DNA of 64,000 bases, taken from assembly GCA_022241475.1 (NCBI GenBank), contig JAKOMT010000007.1:62001-126000 (forward strand). The letters are read 5' to 3'. This document shows positions 29,246 through 40,300 of the stretch, piece by piece (the first letter of the stretch is position 1; every line of letters begins with the position of its first letter). Below the pieces are notes generated by a model. That model had not been told where the DNA came from. It searched no databases and saw only the letters and a program-made list of their open reading frames with translations. Source of the stretch: Microvirga sp. GTDB lineage: Bacteria; Pseudomonadota; Alphaproteobacteria; Rhizobiales; Beijerinckiaceae. Both the position numbers and the translations under genes were made by a program.

Positions 29246-30577
29246 ATGGCGGTTTTCGATCTCATTCTCAAGGGCGGGACAGTGGTCAACCACGACGGCG
29301 AGGGCGTACGCGACGTCGGCGTCCGCAACGGCCGCATCGCCGAGATCGGAGACCTGTCCGCGGCCTCGGCGGGCCGCGTCGTCGATTGCCGCGGCCTGCA
29401 CGTCCTGCCGGGCGTGATCGACAGCCAGGTGCATTTCCGCGAGCCCGGAATGGAGCACAAGGAAGATCTCGAATCGGGTTCGCGGGCCGCCGTGATGGGC
29501 GGCATCACGGCCGTGTTCGAGATGCCCAACACCAATCCCCAGACGACGACGCCCGAAGCGCTCGCCGACAAGATCGCGCGCGCCTCGGGGCGGATGCATT
29601 GCGATTTCGCCTTCTGGGTCGGCGGCACGCACGAGAACGCCCGCGACATCCCCGAACTCGAGCGCCTGCCGGGCGCCGCCGGCATCAAGGTGTTCATGGG
29701 CTCCTCGACGGGCGATCTCCTCGTCGAGGATGATGAAGGCGTGAGCGAGATCCTCAGCCGCACGAGCCGGCGCGCCGCCTTCCATTCGGAAGACGAGCAG
29801 ATGCTGCGCGACCGCAAGGGCCTGCGCATCGAGGGCGATCCGAGCTCGCATCCCGTCTGGCGCTCGCCCGAAGTGGCGCTGGCCTGTACCCGCCGCCTTG
29901 TTCGCATCGCGCACGAGACGGGAGCGAAGATCCACGTGCTCCATATCTCGACCGCCGAAGAGATGGAGTTCCTCGTCGACCACAAGGACGTCGCGACCTG
30001 CGAGGTGACGCCGCACCATCTCTCGCTCATCGCGCCCGACGCCTATGCGCGCCTTGGAACCTACGCACAGATGAACCCGCCGATCCGCGACGCGGCGCAG
30101 GTCGAGGGCGTCTGGCGCGGCGTGACGCAGGGCGTCGCGGACGTGCTGGGCTCCGACCACGCGCCCCATACGCGCGAAGAGAAGGACGCCGTCTATCCCG
30201 CGACGCCGTCGGGCATGACGGGCGTGCAGACGCTCGTTCCCGTGATGCTCGACCATGTCTCGAAGGGCCGTATGTCGCTCGCCCGCTTCGTCGACATGAC
30301 GAGCGCCGGTCCGCAGCGGCTGTTCGGCATCGCCAACAAGGGCCGCATCGCGGCGGGCTACGACGCGGATTTCACCATCGTCGATCTCAAGAAGACGGTC
30401 ACCATCACGAACGACTGGATCGCGTCCAAATGCGGCTGGACGCCCTTCGACGGCGTCCCCGTGACGGGATGGCCGGTCGGCACGATCGTGCGCGGCGAAG
30501 TGGTGATGTGGGAGGGTGAATTGTCCGCGCCGGGCCGCGGCGCGACCGTGCGCTTCATCGACGCCCTGCGGGGCTGA
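29246..30577 (+). CDS. pyrC: dihydroorotase / cyclic amidohydrolase
   Basis: 443-residue metal-dependent amidohydrolase of the dihydroorotase class I/allantoinase group. The metal-binding HxH sits in GVIDSQVHFREPG; the carboxylated lysine is in GIKVFMGSSTG; further ligands are in HVLHIST and CEVTPHHL, and the catalytic Asp in VLGSDHAPH. It would close carbamoyl-aspartate to dihydroorotate in pyrimidine synthesis; pyrD lies 11 kb downstream. A hydantoinase or allantoinase role cannot be excluded. The ATG at 29246 is chosen; the frame is open upstream over the ygfZ promoter. Confidence 0.88.
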   Translation: MAVFDLILKGGTVVNHDGEGVRDVGVRNGRIAEIGDLSAASAGRVVDCRGLHVLPGVIDSQVHFREPGMEHKEDLESGSRAAVMGGITAVFEMPNTNPQTTTPEALADKIARASGRMHCDFAFWVGGTHENARDIPELERLPGAAGIKVFMGSSTGDLLVEDDEGVSEILSRTSRRAAFHSEDEQMLRDRKGLRIEGDPSSHPVWRSPEVALACTRRLVRIAHETGAKIHVLHISTAEEMEFLVDHKDVATCEVTPHHLSLIAPDAYARLGTYAQMNPPIRDAAQVEGVWRGVTQGVADVLGSDHAPHTREEKDAVYPATPSGMTGVQTLVPVMLDHVSKGRMSLARFVDMTSAGPQRLFGIANKGRIAAGYDADFTIVDLKKTVTITNDWIASKCGWTPFDGVPVTGWPVGTIVRGEVVMWEGELSAPGRGATVRFIDALRG

Positions 30578-30592
30578 CGTCGAGCGAGCCGC

Positions 30593-32185
30593 TCAGGGGC
30601 GAACCGGGCGTGGCGGCAGGAAAGCCGGCGCCGACAAGCTTGCGCGGCTGGCGGCGGCGGGCGCCCCCGGCGCGCTCTCCTCACCCGGGAGCGGGGCCAG
30701 TTCGGGAACCGTCTGCGGGGAGTTCAGATCGAAATTGGCGTGGCGCAGCGGATCGAGCGCCGTGCCTTCGGACACGTCGAGCGTCCGCCCGACGAGACCT
30801 GCGTCGCGCACGCGCCCGGCGTTGGCCAGCGCGACGTCCCGCTCCAGGATCCGCTCGCGTTGCCGGGCGAGCTCCTGCGCCAGTTCCTGCTCCAGCTCCT
30901 GAGCGGTCGGCTCCGGCCCGTCGGCGCGGCGCATGAAATCCGGAAGCGGCGCGAGGCGGGCGTAATCCTGCATCGGCCCGTCGACGGGGGCGGCGTCGCC
31001 ACGCTGTTCCAGAGCGTCGAGAGGCTCCTCGATACGATCGACCTCTTCCGACCCGACGGCGCGCTCGCGTTCGATCTGGCGCCAGCGCGACACGGCGCGG
31101 CGATGCTCGTCATACGTTTCGGAGAACGAGTGCCCGCCCGTGCCGTCGGCGACGAAGAAGAGACTGCGCGTCCGCGACGGGTTGGCCACCGCCTCCATCG
31201 CCGCGCGACCGGGATTGGCGATCGGGCCCGGCGGCAAGCCGTCGATGACGTAGGTGTTGTAATCGGTCGGCTGCGTGATCTCGCTGCGGCGAATGCCGCG
31301 CCCCAGGGTCCCCAGTCCGCCGACGAGCCCGTAGACGATGGTGGGGTCGGATTGCAGGCGCATGCCCTGGTTCAGGCGATTGACGAAGACGCCCGCAACG
31401 AGCGGCCGCTCGTCGGCGCGGCCCGTTTCCTTCTCGACGATCGAGGCGAGGATCACGAGCTCTTCCGGCGAACCGAGGGGCAGGTCCTCGGCCCGGCGCT
31501 CCCAGATGCGCGCGAGCTCGCGCTCCTGAGCCCGAGCCATGGCCTGCAGGATCTGAGCCCGCGGCGCGCCGCGCTCGAACTTGTAGGTGTCCGGCATGAG
31601 CGATCCCTCGGGCGGGATCTCGGCGATCTCACCGGTGAGGATCTCGTTCGCCTTCAGGATTTCGACGATCTGGTGGCTCGTGCGTCCCTCGGGGATCGTC
31701 ACCGAATGCAGGATCGAGCGCCCCTGCGCGATCACGTCGATCACCTCGTTGACGCTCGCGCCCGCCCGGAAGACGAACTCGCCCGCCTTGAGCTGGCCGC
31801 GCTTCTGGTTGAGCACGGTGGCCACTTGGAAGAGCATCGGCTTGTCGATGACGCCCTCGCGCTGGAGGATGTCGGCGATGCCCGCGGTGCCCGTGTTGGT
31901 GGGGATCGTCACGACCTGCTCCGCGTCGAGCGGCCCCGGCGCGCTCGCCTGCTGCGAGAGCAGAACCAGCCCGACCAGCGCGGCGAGCGCGAGAACGGCG
32001 AAGAAGCTGAACAGCCCGCTGAGCGTCGACAACAATCCGCCGCGCGGCTTGCGGATGCGCGGGGGCGGAGGGGACGCCATCGAGGGTTTGATGGCCTCGC
32101 CGGGGCTACGCGGCGCGGCGCGACGCGGCGCCTCGTTCGCGACGCCGGCTTCGGAATCGTTGGTTTTCTTACGTCTGCCGAACAT
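30593..32185 (-). CDS. mltG: endolytic murein transglycosylase MltG
   Basis: 530-residue YceG/MltG protein. A Pro-rich cytoplasmic N-terminus is followed by one transmembrane helix (residues about 53-76), a LysM-like region, and the catalytic domain with the conserved LASIVEKETGRADERPLVAGVFVNRL (catalytic Glu) and LQSDPTIVYG. It cuts nascent glycan strands and so sets their length. The C-terminal 130 residues after HRRAVSRWRQIERE are an unusual low-complexity acidic/Ala/Pro extension. Gene order fabF-mltG is common in alphaproteobacteria. Confidence 0.93.
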   Translation of the reverse strand: MFGRRKKTNDSEAGVANEAPRRAAPRSPGEAIKPSMASPPPPRIRKPRGGLLSTLSGLFSFFAVLALAALVGLVLLSQQASAPGPLDAEQVVTIPTNTGTAGIADILQREGVIDKPMLFQVATVLNQKRGQLKAGEFVFRAGASVNEVIDVIAQGRSILHSVTIPEGRTSHQIVEILKANEILTGEIAEIPPEGSLMPDTYKFERGAPRAQILQAMARAQERELARIWERRAEDLPLGSPEELVILASIVEKETGRADERPLVAGVFVNRLNQGMRLQSDPTIVYGLVGGLGTLGRGIRRSEITQPTDYNTYVIDGLPPGPIANPGRAAMEAVANPSRTRSLFFVADGTGGHSFSETYDEHRRAVSRWRQIERERAVGSEEVDRIEEPLDALEQRGDAAPVDGPMQDYARLAPLPDFMRRADGPEPTAQELEQELAQELARQRERILERDVALANAGRVRDAGLVGRTLDVSEGTALDPLRHANFDLNSPQTVPELAPLPGEESAPGAPAAASRASLSAPAFLPPRPVRP

Positions 32186-32340
32186 GATCCGTTTCGAGCG
32201 TTTGCGCGGTGGCGACGCTCGGCCGCCTCGCGGGGAACGGTGGCCGGGCTTTGTGGCGAAATTTACGCCCTAACGCCGCCCGATGGCAAGCGGGCGCGCG
32301 AGGCGCGGCCGAACCGCGCGCCGCGGGCCCCGCTCCGGGC

Positions 32341-33603
32341 TCAGGCCACGCGGGAGAAGATCAGCGACGCGTTGGTTCCACCGAAGCCGAAGCTGTTGGA
32401 AAGCGCGACGTTGATTTCTTTCTTCTTCGGCGTCTTCGGCGTCAGGTCGATCGCCGTTTCGACGGAGGGGTTTTCGAGGTTCAGCGTCGGCGGCACGACG
32501 CCGTCGCGCATGGCGAGCAGCGAGAAGATCGCCTCGACCGCGCCGGCCGCCCCGAGCAGGTGCCCGATCGCCGACTTCGTCGAGGACATCGACAGCGTCG
32601 CGGCGGCGTTGCCCACGAGGCGCTCCACGGCCTTCAGCTCGAGTTCGTCGCCGAGCGGCGTCGAGGTTCCGTGGGCGTTGATGTAGTCGATGTCGGCGGC
32701 TTCGAGGCCGGCGCGCTTCAGGGCGGCGCGCATGCAGCGATACGCCCCGTCGCCGTCCTCGGAGGGCGAGGTGATGTGGAACGCGTCGCCCGACATGCCG
32801 TAGCCGATCAGCTCGCCGTATATCTTGGCGCCGCGGGCCTTCGCGTGCTCGAGCTCCTCGAGCACGACCACGCCGGCGCCCTCGCCCATGACGAAACCGT
32901 CGCGGTCGCGGTCATAGGGGCGCGAGGCGCGCGTCGGATCGTCGTTGAAGTTGGTCGAGAGCGCCCGGCAGGCGGCGAAGCCCGCGATCGACAGGCGCCC
33001 GACCGGCGATTCCGTGCCGCCGGCGACCATGACGTCCGCATCGCCGAGCGCCACGAGTCGGGCCGCGTCGCCGATGGCGTGCGCGCCCGTCGAGCAGGCG
33101 GTGACGACGGAGTGGTTGGGACCCTTGAGGCCGAACTCGATCGAGACGTAGCCCGAGGCGAGGTTGATGAGGCGTCCGGGAATGAAGAACGGCGAGATGC
33201 GGCGCGGACCCTTGTCGCGCAGGATCATCGCGGCCTCGGCGATGCCTTCGATGCCGCCGATGCCGGAGCCGATGAGCACGCCGCTCGTGATCTGATCTTC
33301 GTAGGTCTTCGGCGCCCAGCCCGAATCGTCGAGCGCCTGGCGCGCGGCGGCCATGGCGTAGATGATGAACTCGTCGACCTTGCGCTGGTCCTTCGGGTCC
33401 ATCCACTGGTCGGGATCGAAGGTCCCGTCCGCGCCGTCGCCGCGCGGAATCTGGCAGGCGATCTTGCAGGCGAGATCGGAGACTTCGAAATTCTCGATCC
33501 GGCCGGCGCCGCTGCGCCCCTCCAGCAACCTCGACCAGGTCTCCTCCACGCCGCAGGCGAGAGGAGAAACCATACCAAGACCGGTTACGACGACGCGACG
33601 CAT
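32341..33603 (-). CDS. fabF: 3-oxoacyl-ACP synthase II
   Basis: 420-residue condensing enzyme of fatty-acid elongation. The thiolase-fold catalytic triad is visible as Cys in TACSTGAHAIGDA, His in INAHGTSTPLGD and His in SAIGHLLGAAGAVE. It begins MRRVVVTGLGMVSPLACGVEETW. It lies 57 bases after acpP, which supplies its substrate carrier, and is followed by mltG after 155 bases. Confidence 0.97.
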   Translation of the reverse strand: MRRVVVTGLGMVSPLACGVEETWSRLLEGRSGAGRIENFEVSDLACKIACQIPRGDGADGTFDPDQWMDPKDQRKVDEFIIYAMAAARQALDDSGWAPKTYEDQITSGVLIGSGIGGIEGIAEAAMILRDKGPRRISPFFIPGRLINLASGYVSIEFGLKGPNHSVVTACSTGAHAIGDAARLVALGDADVMVAGGTESPVGRLSIAGFAACRALSTNFNDDPTRASRPYDRDRDGFVMGEGAGVVVLEELEHAKARGAKIYGELIGYGMSGDAFHITSPSEDGDGAYRCMRAALKRAGLEAADIDYINAHGTSTPLGDELELKAVERLVGNAAATLSMSSTKSAIGHLLGAAGAVEAIFSLLAMRDGVVPPTLNLENPSVETAIDLTPKTPKKKEINVALSNSFGFGGTNASLIFSRVA

Positions 33604-33660
33604 GTTGTTTGTTCCGCCTGAGCTGGACGGCGGGACCTGGCGGCCCCGCCGGGAGCGGCC

Positions 33661-33897
33661 TCAGCCGGCGTTCTTCTCGAGGAACTTGATCGCGTCGCCG
33701 ACGGTGACGATCGTCTCGGCCGCGTCGTCCGGGATCTCGACGTTGAACTCTTCCTCGAACGCCATCACGAGCTCGACGGTGTCGAGGCTGTCGGCGCCGA
33801 GGTCGTCGATGAAGTTGGCGTTGTCGGTCACTTTGTCGGCCTCGACGCCCAGATGCTCGACGACGATCTTCTTCACGCGCTCAGCGATGTCACTCAT
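33661..33897 (-). CDS. acpP: acyl carrier protein
   Basis: 78-residue acidic acyl carrier protein. Ser37 of the [10 protein letters not shown] motif takes the phosphopantetheine arm; helix II continues as [16 protein letters not shown]. It is the carrier for all fatty-acid synthesis intermediates. It lies between fabG and fabF; the 238-base gap upstream probably holds a promoter of its own, as is usual for acpP. Confidence 0.98.
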   Translation of the reverse strand: MSDIAERVKKIVVEHLGVEADKVTDNANFIDDLGADSLDTVELVMAFEEEFNVEIPDDAAETIVTVGDAIKFLEKNAG

Positions 33898-34135
33898 CGT
33901 TGTATTCCTCGTATAACTCGTCGCTGGAGCCCGCCCGGGATCGAGGGGGCCATGATTAAATTAGAACCCGGCCGGCGCCCGTGGCGAGCGACCGGCTAGC
34001 GAAGGTGCAAAAGCCTTATTTCGCTTCCGGGTCAAGTCCCTGCCGCTAGGTCGACGAAGGATTATCACGTCCCTTCGCCCGTGGCGAGAGGCCCGACGGG
34101 CCGCCCGCGGAGTTATCCAGAGCCGCGTAAGCTCC

Positions 34136-34873
34136 TCAAATCATTGCCATTCCGCCGTTGACGTGCAGCGTCTGGCCGGTGACGTAGGCCGCCTCCTGCG
34201 AGGCGAGGTAGAGAACGGCCGTCGCGACGTCGTCGCCCGTGCCGAGACGCCCGGCCGGCACGTTGCCGAGAATCGCCTCGCGCTGCTTCTCGTTCAGCGC
34301 GTCCGTCATCGGGGACGTAATGAAGCCCGGCGAAACCGTGTTGACGGTGATTCCGCGGCTCGCGACTTCCGCCGCGAGCGCCTTCGACATGCCGACGAGC
34401 CCGGCCTTCGAGGCGGCGTAGTTGCCCTGCCCCGGATTGCCCGTGGTCCCGACGACCGAACCGATATTGACGATGCGCCCGTAGCGGCGGCGCATCATGC
34501 CCTTCACGGCGGCGCGGGAGAGGCGGAAGGCGGCGGTGAGGTTGACGGCGATCACCGTGTCCCAGTCGTCGTCCTTCATGCGCATGAACAGGCCGTCGCG
34601 CGTCACGCCGGCGTTGTTCACGAGAATGTCGAGCCCGCCCATCGCCTCTTCCGCCGCCGGGACGAGGGCCTCGACGGAGTCCTTGTCGGACAGGTTCGCG
34701 ACGAGCGGATGGACGCGCTCGCCGAGGTCGGCCGCGAGCGCGTCGAGCGCCTCGCGGCGCGTGCCGGAGATCGCGACGTCGGCGCCGCGGGCGTGCAGGA
34801 CGCGGGCGATGGCGCCGCCGAGGCCGCCCGTCGCTCCGGTGACGAGGGCCTTGCGGCCGGAGAGGTCGAACAT
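34136..34873 (-). CDS. fabG: 3-oxoacyl-ACP reductase
   Basis: 245-residue short-chain dehydrogenase. The NADPH motif TGATGGLGGAIA starts near residue 13; the catalytic Tyr and Lys are in GNYAASKAGLVG, with Ser in NIGSVVG. The C-terminus ends TGQTLHVNGGMAMI, as in FabG. It reduces the beta-keto group in fatty-acid elongation. It lies 19 bases after fabD. A short GGCCC/GGGCC hairpin at 34090-34102 follows the gene. Confidence 0.96.
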   Translation of the reverse strand: MFDLSGRKALVTGATGGLGGAIARVLHARGADVAISGTRREALDALAADLGERVHPLVANLSDKDSVEALVPAAEEAMGGLDILVNNAGVTRDGLFMRMKDDDWDTVIAVNLTAAFRLSRAAVKGMMRRRYGRIVNIGSVVGTTGNPGQGNYAASKAGLVGMSKALAAEVASRGITVNTVSPGFITSPMTDALNEKQREAILGNVPAGRLGTGDDVATAVLYLASQEAAYVTGQTLHVNGGMAMI

Positions 34874-34892
34874 GCGTCTTGCGTCCTTTCGG

Positions 34893-35834
34893 TCAGATCG
34901 AGTCTGTGAACTTGGCGACGTCCTCGGGCGAGCCGATCGCCTGCCCGCTCGCGCCGGGGGCGATGCGCTTGACGAGGCCCGTGAGCACCTTGCCTGCGCC
35001 CACCTCGAAAAACTGGTCGACGCCGGCCTCCGCCATGAACGCGACGCTCTCGCGCCAGCGCACCGTCCCCGTGACCTGGGCGACGAGCGCCGCGCGGATC
35101 GCGTCGGGATCGGAGATCGGGGCGGCCTTCACGTTGGCCACGACGGCGACGACGGGCGCGGATACGGCGACTTTCTCCAGCGCCTCGCGCATGGCGTCGG
35201 CGGCGGGCGCCATCAGCGCGCAATGGAAGGGCGCGGAGACGGGCAGGATGATGGCGCGCTTGGCGCCGCGCTCCTGAGCCAGCGCCACGGCGCGCTCCAC
35301 GGCCGCCTTCGCGCCCGAGACGACCACCTGTCCGCCGCCGTTGTCGTTGGCGGAATCGCAGACCTCGCCCTGAGCCGCGTCGCGCGCGATCGCGGTGGCC
35401 TGCTCGAAATCGAGCCCGAGAAGCGCGGCCATGGCGCCCTCGCCGACCGGCACGGCCTTCTGCATGGCGTCGCCGCGGATGCGCAGGAGGCGGGCCGCGT
35501 CTCCGAGCGAAAAGGCGCCGGCGGCGGCGAGCGCCGAATATTCGCCGAGCGAATGGCCGGCGACGAACGCCGCGTGCGTCCGCAGGTCGAGCCCGGCCTC
35601 GGCTTCGAGCACCCGCATCGTGGCGATGCTGACCGCCATCAGCGCCGGCTGGGCGTTGGCGGTGAGCGTCAGATCGTCTGCCGGACCTTCGAAAATGACC
35701 GCCGAGAGCTTCTGCGAGAGGGCGTCGTCGACCTCGTCGAACACGGCGCGGGCCTGCGGGAAGGCGTCGGCGAGCGCCTTGCCCATGCCGACCGTCTGGC
35801 TGCCCTGACCGGGAAACACGAATGCGCGGGTCAT
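34893..35834 (-). CDS. fabD: malonyl-CoA-ACP transacylase
   Basis: 313-residue acyltransferase that loads malonyl groups onto AcpP. It begins MTRAFVFPGQGSQTVGMG; the catalytic serine is Ser95 in GHSLGEYS and the histidine is in SAPFHCALM. It is the first gene of the fab cluster. The frame is open upstream, but the ATG at 35834 gives the normal length. Confidence 0.97.
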   Translation of the reverse strand: MTRAFVFPGQGSQTVGMGKALADAFPQARAVFDEVDDALSQKLSAVIFEGPADDLTLTANAQPALMAVSIATMRVLEAEAGLDLRTHAAFVAGHSLGEYSALAAAGAFSLGDAARLLRIRGDAMQKAVPVGEGAMAALLGLDFEQATAIARDAAQGEVCDSANDNGGGQVVVSGAKAAVERAVALAQERGAKRAIILPVSAPFHCALMAPAADAMREALEKVAVSAPVVAVVANVKAAPISDPDAIRAALVAQVTGTVRWRESVAFMAEAGVDQFFEVGAGKVLTGLVKRIAPGASGQAIGSPEDVAKFTDSI

Positions 35835-36157
35835 CGACGCTCCTCGTCGTTGGTGAGTTCGAGCGGGACTGACAAAGCTTTTGGGCCGTGTCAAGCGCGG
35901 GCGCCCGCTCGCGCGCACACGCAACTGTGTATCGACGTGCGTCGACCAAAGGGCGCCATGCGTGTCGCCTTCCGCAGCGTTCGGGCTTATATGCAGATCG
36001 GAGGCTCGCGGCGACTGCGGCCTGCGCTGTTGCGGCGCGGGTTTTGCCTCGTCGTCGGAAGGCTCGCGTCCGCCGTCGGAAGCCGGAGCGGCGCCTTGGA
36101 TTTCAGCAGCGTGACCGCCTTCAGGGCGCTATCGCGACACGATGGAACGCTCGACCG
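35835..36157. promoter_or_regulatory. divergent intergenic region fabD / RND adaptor
   Basis: 323 bases without a gene between the divergent fabD and efflux genes. It contains a perfect inverted repeat TCGACG-TG-CGTCGA at 35932-35945, a possible regulator site. No local tetR- or marR-type repressor gene is present. I see no other structure in it. Confidence 0.4.
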
Positions 36158-37339
36158 ATGCCCGTGTGGAAACAGATTCTCGCCGCCGTAGTCGTCTTCG
36201 CCCTGTCGCTCGGGGCGTGGGCGCTCGTCGCGCCCGACTCCCTTCCCGGCCCCGCGCGCGACGCGGCCCAGCGGATCGGCTTGCTCTCCAGCGAGCCGGC
36301 GAGCGGCGACGCGGGAGCCGGCCCGGCGCAGGGACGCGGACCCGGAGGCCCTCCAGGCGGGTTCGGCGGCGCGCCGGGCGGCAATCTCGTCGTCGCGGCG
36401 ACGGTGACGGAAGTCGCGTCGAACCGGCGCGTGCAGGCGGTCGGGACGGCCGAAGCGATGCGTTCGGTGACCCTGTTCGCGCCGACGGCGGGCCTCGTCA
36501 CGGAGGTCCTGTTCGAGGCCGGATCGTATGTCGAGGAGGGGCAGCCGCTCCTTCGACTCGACGCGCGCGAGGAAGAGATCAACGTCGAGAAGGCCCAGAT
36601 CGAGCTGCAGCGCCGCCGCGACCAGTTCACCCGCTTCGAACAATTGTCGCAGACCCAGGCCGTCTCGATCGTTCAGGTCGACGAGGCCCGCGCGGCGGCG
36701 GATTCGGCGGCGGCCGAACTGCGCTCGGTGGAGCTCGCCCTGGAGCGCCGGACGCTTCGCGCGCCCTTCGCAGGCCATATGGGCCTCGCCCAGGTGAGCG
36801 TCGGCGACCGGGTCACCACCACGACGAACGTCGCGAATATCGACGATCGCCGCACCATCATGGTCCGCTATCCCGTGCCGGAGCGCTTCGCCGCGCAGGC
36901 GCGCCCCGGCGCCCGGATGGAGGCGACGACGATCTCCTTCGGGGCCGAGATCTTTCAGGGCTCGATCGCCGAGATCGACACGCGCATCGATCCGCAGGCG
37001 CGCACGCTGACGATCCGCGCCGCCGTCGACAACTCGGACGACCGGCTGCGCCCGGGCATGGCCTTCCTGGTGCGCACGAATTTCGTGGGCGAGACCCACG
37101 CGGCGGTGCCGCTGCTGGCGCTGCAATGGGACCGCGACGGCGCCTATGTCTGGCGCGTCCATGACGGCGTAGTCCGCCGCATCGACGTTGACGTCGTCGA
37201 GCGCGGCGACGCCAGCGCGCTGATCGCGGGCGAGATCGCGGCGGGCGACCAGATCGTCGTCGAAGGCGTCCAGCGCCTGCGCGACGGGTCCGGGGTGACG
37301 GTCGTCGTGGCCGAGAACGAAACGCGCGAGCGGAGCTGA
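36158..37339 (+). CDS. RND efflux periplasmic adaptor (MFP)
   Basis: 393-residue membrane-fusion protein. An N-terminal membrane anchor or signal (QILAAVVVFALSLGAWALVAP) is followed by a Gly/Pro-rich linker (residues about 50-75), a lipoyl-like beta segment (VTLFAPTAGLVTEVLFEAGSYVEEGQPLLRLDAREEE), a coiled-coil hairpin and the second lipoyl half LRAPFAGHMGLAQVSVGDRV. It would join the RND pump to an outer-membrane channel; no TolC-type gene is adjacent. The stop is two bases before the pump's ATG. Confidence 0.92.
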   Translation: MPVWKQILAAVVVFALSLGAWALVAPDSLPGPARDAAQRIGLLSSEPASGDAGAGPAQGRGPGGPPGGFGGAPGGNLVVAATVTEVASNRRVQAVGTAEAMRSVTLFAPTAGLVTEVLFEAGSYVEEGQPLLRLDAREEEINVEKAQIELQRRRDQFTRFEQLSQTQAVSIVQVDEARAAADSAAAELRSVELALERRTLRAPFAGHMGLAQVSVGDRVTTTTNVANIDDRRTIMVRYPVPERFAAQARPGARMEATTISFGAEIFQGSIAEIDTRIDPQARTLTIRAAVDNSDDRLRPGMAFLVRTNFVGETHAAVPLLALQWDRDGAYVWRVHDGVVRRIDVDVVERGDASALIAGEIAAGDQIVVEGVQRLRDGSGVTVVVAENETRERS

Positions 37340-37341
37340 CG

Positions 37342-40300
37342 ATGGCGATTATCAAGGCGAACGACGGCGGCCTTCCGGCTCTGTGCGTGCGGCGGCCGGT
37401 GCTGGCCGCCGTCATGAGCATGCTCATCGTCATCGCGGGCCTAGCCGCCTATCTCGGCGTTCAGGTGCGCGAACTCCCCGACGTCGACCGCCCCGTCATC
37501 ACCGTGCGGACGTCCTTCCCGGGCGCGACGCCCGACGCCGTCGACACCCAGATCACCAGCGTCGTCGAGGGCGCCGTCGCCCGCGTGCCGGGCCTCGTCT
37601 CCCTCTCCTCCTCGAGCCGTCGCGGCACGAGCCAGGTCGTCGCCGAGTTCTCCGACAACATCGACATGAACGCGGCCGCCTCCGACGTCCGCGAGGCCGT
37701 GAGCGGCGTGCGCAGGCGGCTTCCCACGGATGCGGAGGAGCCTCTGATCGTCAAGGCCGATTCCGACGGCGAGGCGGTGCTGCGGCTCTCGCTGATCTCC
37801 GATTCCCTGCCGATCGACGAATTGACGGCGCTCGCCGAGCGCCAGGTGGTCGACCGCATCGCGGCGGTCGAGGGCGTCGCCGACGTGCAGGTCTGGGGCG
37901 CCCGCCGCCCGACCTTCCAGATCGTCGTCGATCCGGCCGCGCTCGCGAGCCGCGGCCTGGCCGTCAACGACGTGCAGAGCGCCCTGCAATCGATCCTCGT
38001 CGACCAGCCAGCCGGCACGTTCCAGTCCGGCGAACAGACGCTCCTCGTCGAGGCGGCGGCGAGCGTGCGGACGGTCGAGGAGATCGCGGCGACGTTCATC
38101 AACCCGCGCACCCGCATCGGGGACGTGGCCGAAGTGCTCCTCGCGCCGGCTGATCGCGACACCATCCTGCGCGCTGACGGCGAGACCGGAATCTCGCTCG
38201 GCATCCTCCGGCAGGCGCAATCGAACACCATCGCGATCTCGGACGGAGTTCGCGCGGCGATCGACGACCTCCAGCGCGTGCTTCCCGATGGCGTGGACCT
38301 GCGGGTCAGTTCGGACGAGGCGGTGTTCATCCGGGGCGCGGTCAGGGAGGTGGCGACGACGCTGTTCATCGCGACGGGGCTCGTCGTCCTCATCATCCTG
38401 CTCTTCTTTCGTTCTCTGCGCGCGACCTTCATTCCGACGATCACGGTGCCCGTCGCGCTCATTGGAACGCTCGCGGCGATCTGGGCCATGGGCTTCTCCA
38501 TCAACGTGCTGACGCTCCTCGCCCTCGTGCTCGCCACGGGCATCGTCGTCGACGACGCCATCGTGGTGCTGGAGAATATCGAGCGGCGACGCAAGGAAGG
38601 GCTCGGACCGCGCGCGGCGGCCGTGCTCGGCGCCCGCGAGGTGTTCTTCGCAGTCGTCGCGACGACTGCGACGTTGGCTGCGGTGTTCGTGCCGATCTCG
38701 TTCCTGCCCGGAACCGCGGGCAAGCTCTTCTCGGAATTCGGCTATGTGCTGGCCGCATCCGTGATGCTCTCATCGTTCGTCGCGCTCACGCTGGTGCCGA
38801 TGCTCGCCTCGCGCATGCTGAAGGACGGGTCGGCCGACGCCGAGCAGGCCGCGCGCCGGGCTCGCTACGACATCCTCGGCCGCTTCGGCTCGGTCGTCGT
38901 CGGGATTTACGCGCGCCTTCTCTCCGCCGCCCTGCGGGCTCCCATCGTCGTGCTCACCATCGCGCTTGTGTTCGCGCTCGCCAGCCTCGTCGCGTTCAGC
39001 TCGCTTCCGGAGGAATTGACGCCGCCGGAGGATCGCGGTTTCGTCGCCCTCTCCGTGAGCGCGCCGCAGGGCGCGAGCCTCGAATACACGTCGCGCAAGG
39101 TCCTTGAAATCGAGGACCGGCTGAGGCCGATCGTGACGCGCGGCGACGCCGCGAGCATGATGGCCATCGTCGGCCTCGGCGGCCGCACGAACAGCGCGTT
39201 CGTCATCATGCCGCTCGTCGACTGGAGCGAGCGCGACCTCGGTCAGGCGGAGATCGTCGCGGAGGCGCGCCGCGTCACCGCGGACGTCGTCGGCGTCCAG
39301 ACCGTGATCCGCACGCCCAACAGCCTGCGCATCAGGGGCGCCGGTCAGGGGCTCCAGTTCGCCGTGCGCGGCACGGATTATCCCCAGATCACGATGGCCG
39401 CCGAACAGCTTGTGCGCGACATCCAGGACCGGCTGCCCGGGTTCGTGAACCCCTCGCTGTCCTTCGACGTGACCCAGCCGCAGCTCTCCGTTCGCATCAA
39501 CCGGGACCTCGCCGCCGATCTCGGCCTCTCGACCGAGAATGTGTCGCTGGCGCTTCAGACCATGCTCGACGGCCGCCGCATCGGCGACATCAACGTCGCC
39601 GACCGCACGATCGAAGTGCAGATGCGCGGCCCCGCCGACGCGATCCAGAACCCGTCGGATCTCGAGAGCCTGTTCATCCGCGCGAGCGACAACCGCCTCG
39701 TGCCGCTCTCCTCCGTCGTCGAACTTGAAGAAGCCGCCGTGGCGCCCTCGCTGCAGCGCGAGGCGCAGATGCGCGCCGTGCCGGTCAATTCTCCTCTGTC
39801 GGACGGTTATGACCTGCGCAGCGCCATGGAGGACATTGAGGCGCTGGCGGCCGAGACCTTGCCGCCGGGGACGAACATCCAGTTCCTCGGCGAGGCGGCG
39901 GCGCTCGATCAGACCTCGCGGGGACTGGCGATCACCTTCGCCTTCGCGCTCCTCATCGTGCTGCTGGTCCTCGCCGCGCAGTTCGAGAGCTTCACGAGCG
40001 CCGTGGTGATCATGGTCACGGTGCCCTTCGGCATCGGCGCGGCGCTGCTGTCGATGGCGATCGCGGGCGTCTCGATCAACATCTACAGCCAGATCGGTCT
40101 CGTCATCCTGATCGGCCTCATGGCGAAGAACGGCATTCTGATCGTCGAGTTCGCCAACCAGTTGCGCGACCGTGGCGCGAGCGTCATGGACGCGGTGCGG
40201 GAGGCGTCGGTCGTGCGCTTTCGTCCGGTGATGATGACGCTGCTCTCGACGGCGCTCGGCGGGGTGCCGCTCATCCTCTCGACCGGCGCCGGCGCCGAGG

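Noticed and set aside
33960..34135. tRNA-like stretch (GGGTCAAGTCCC) between acpP and fabG
   Set aside because: No acceptor stem or anticodon arm could be folded around it.
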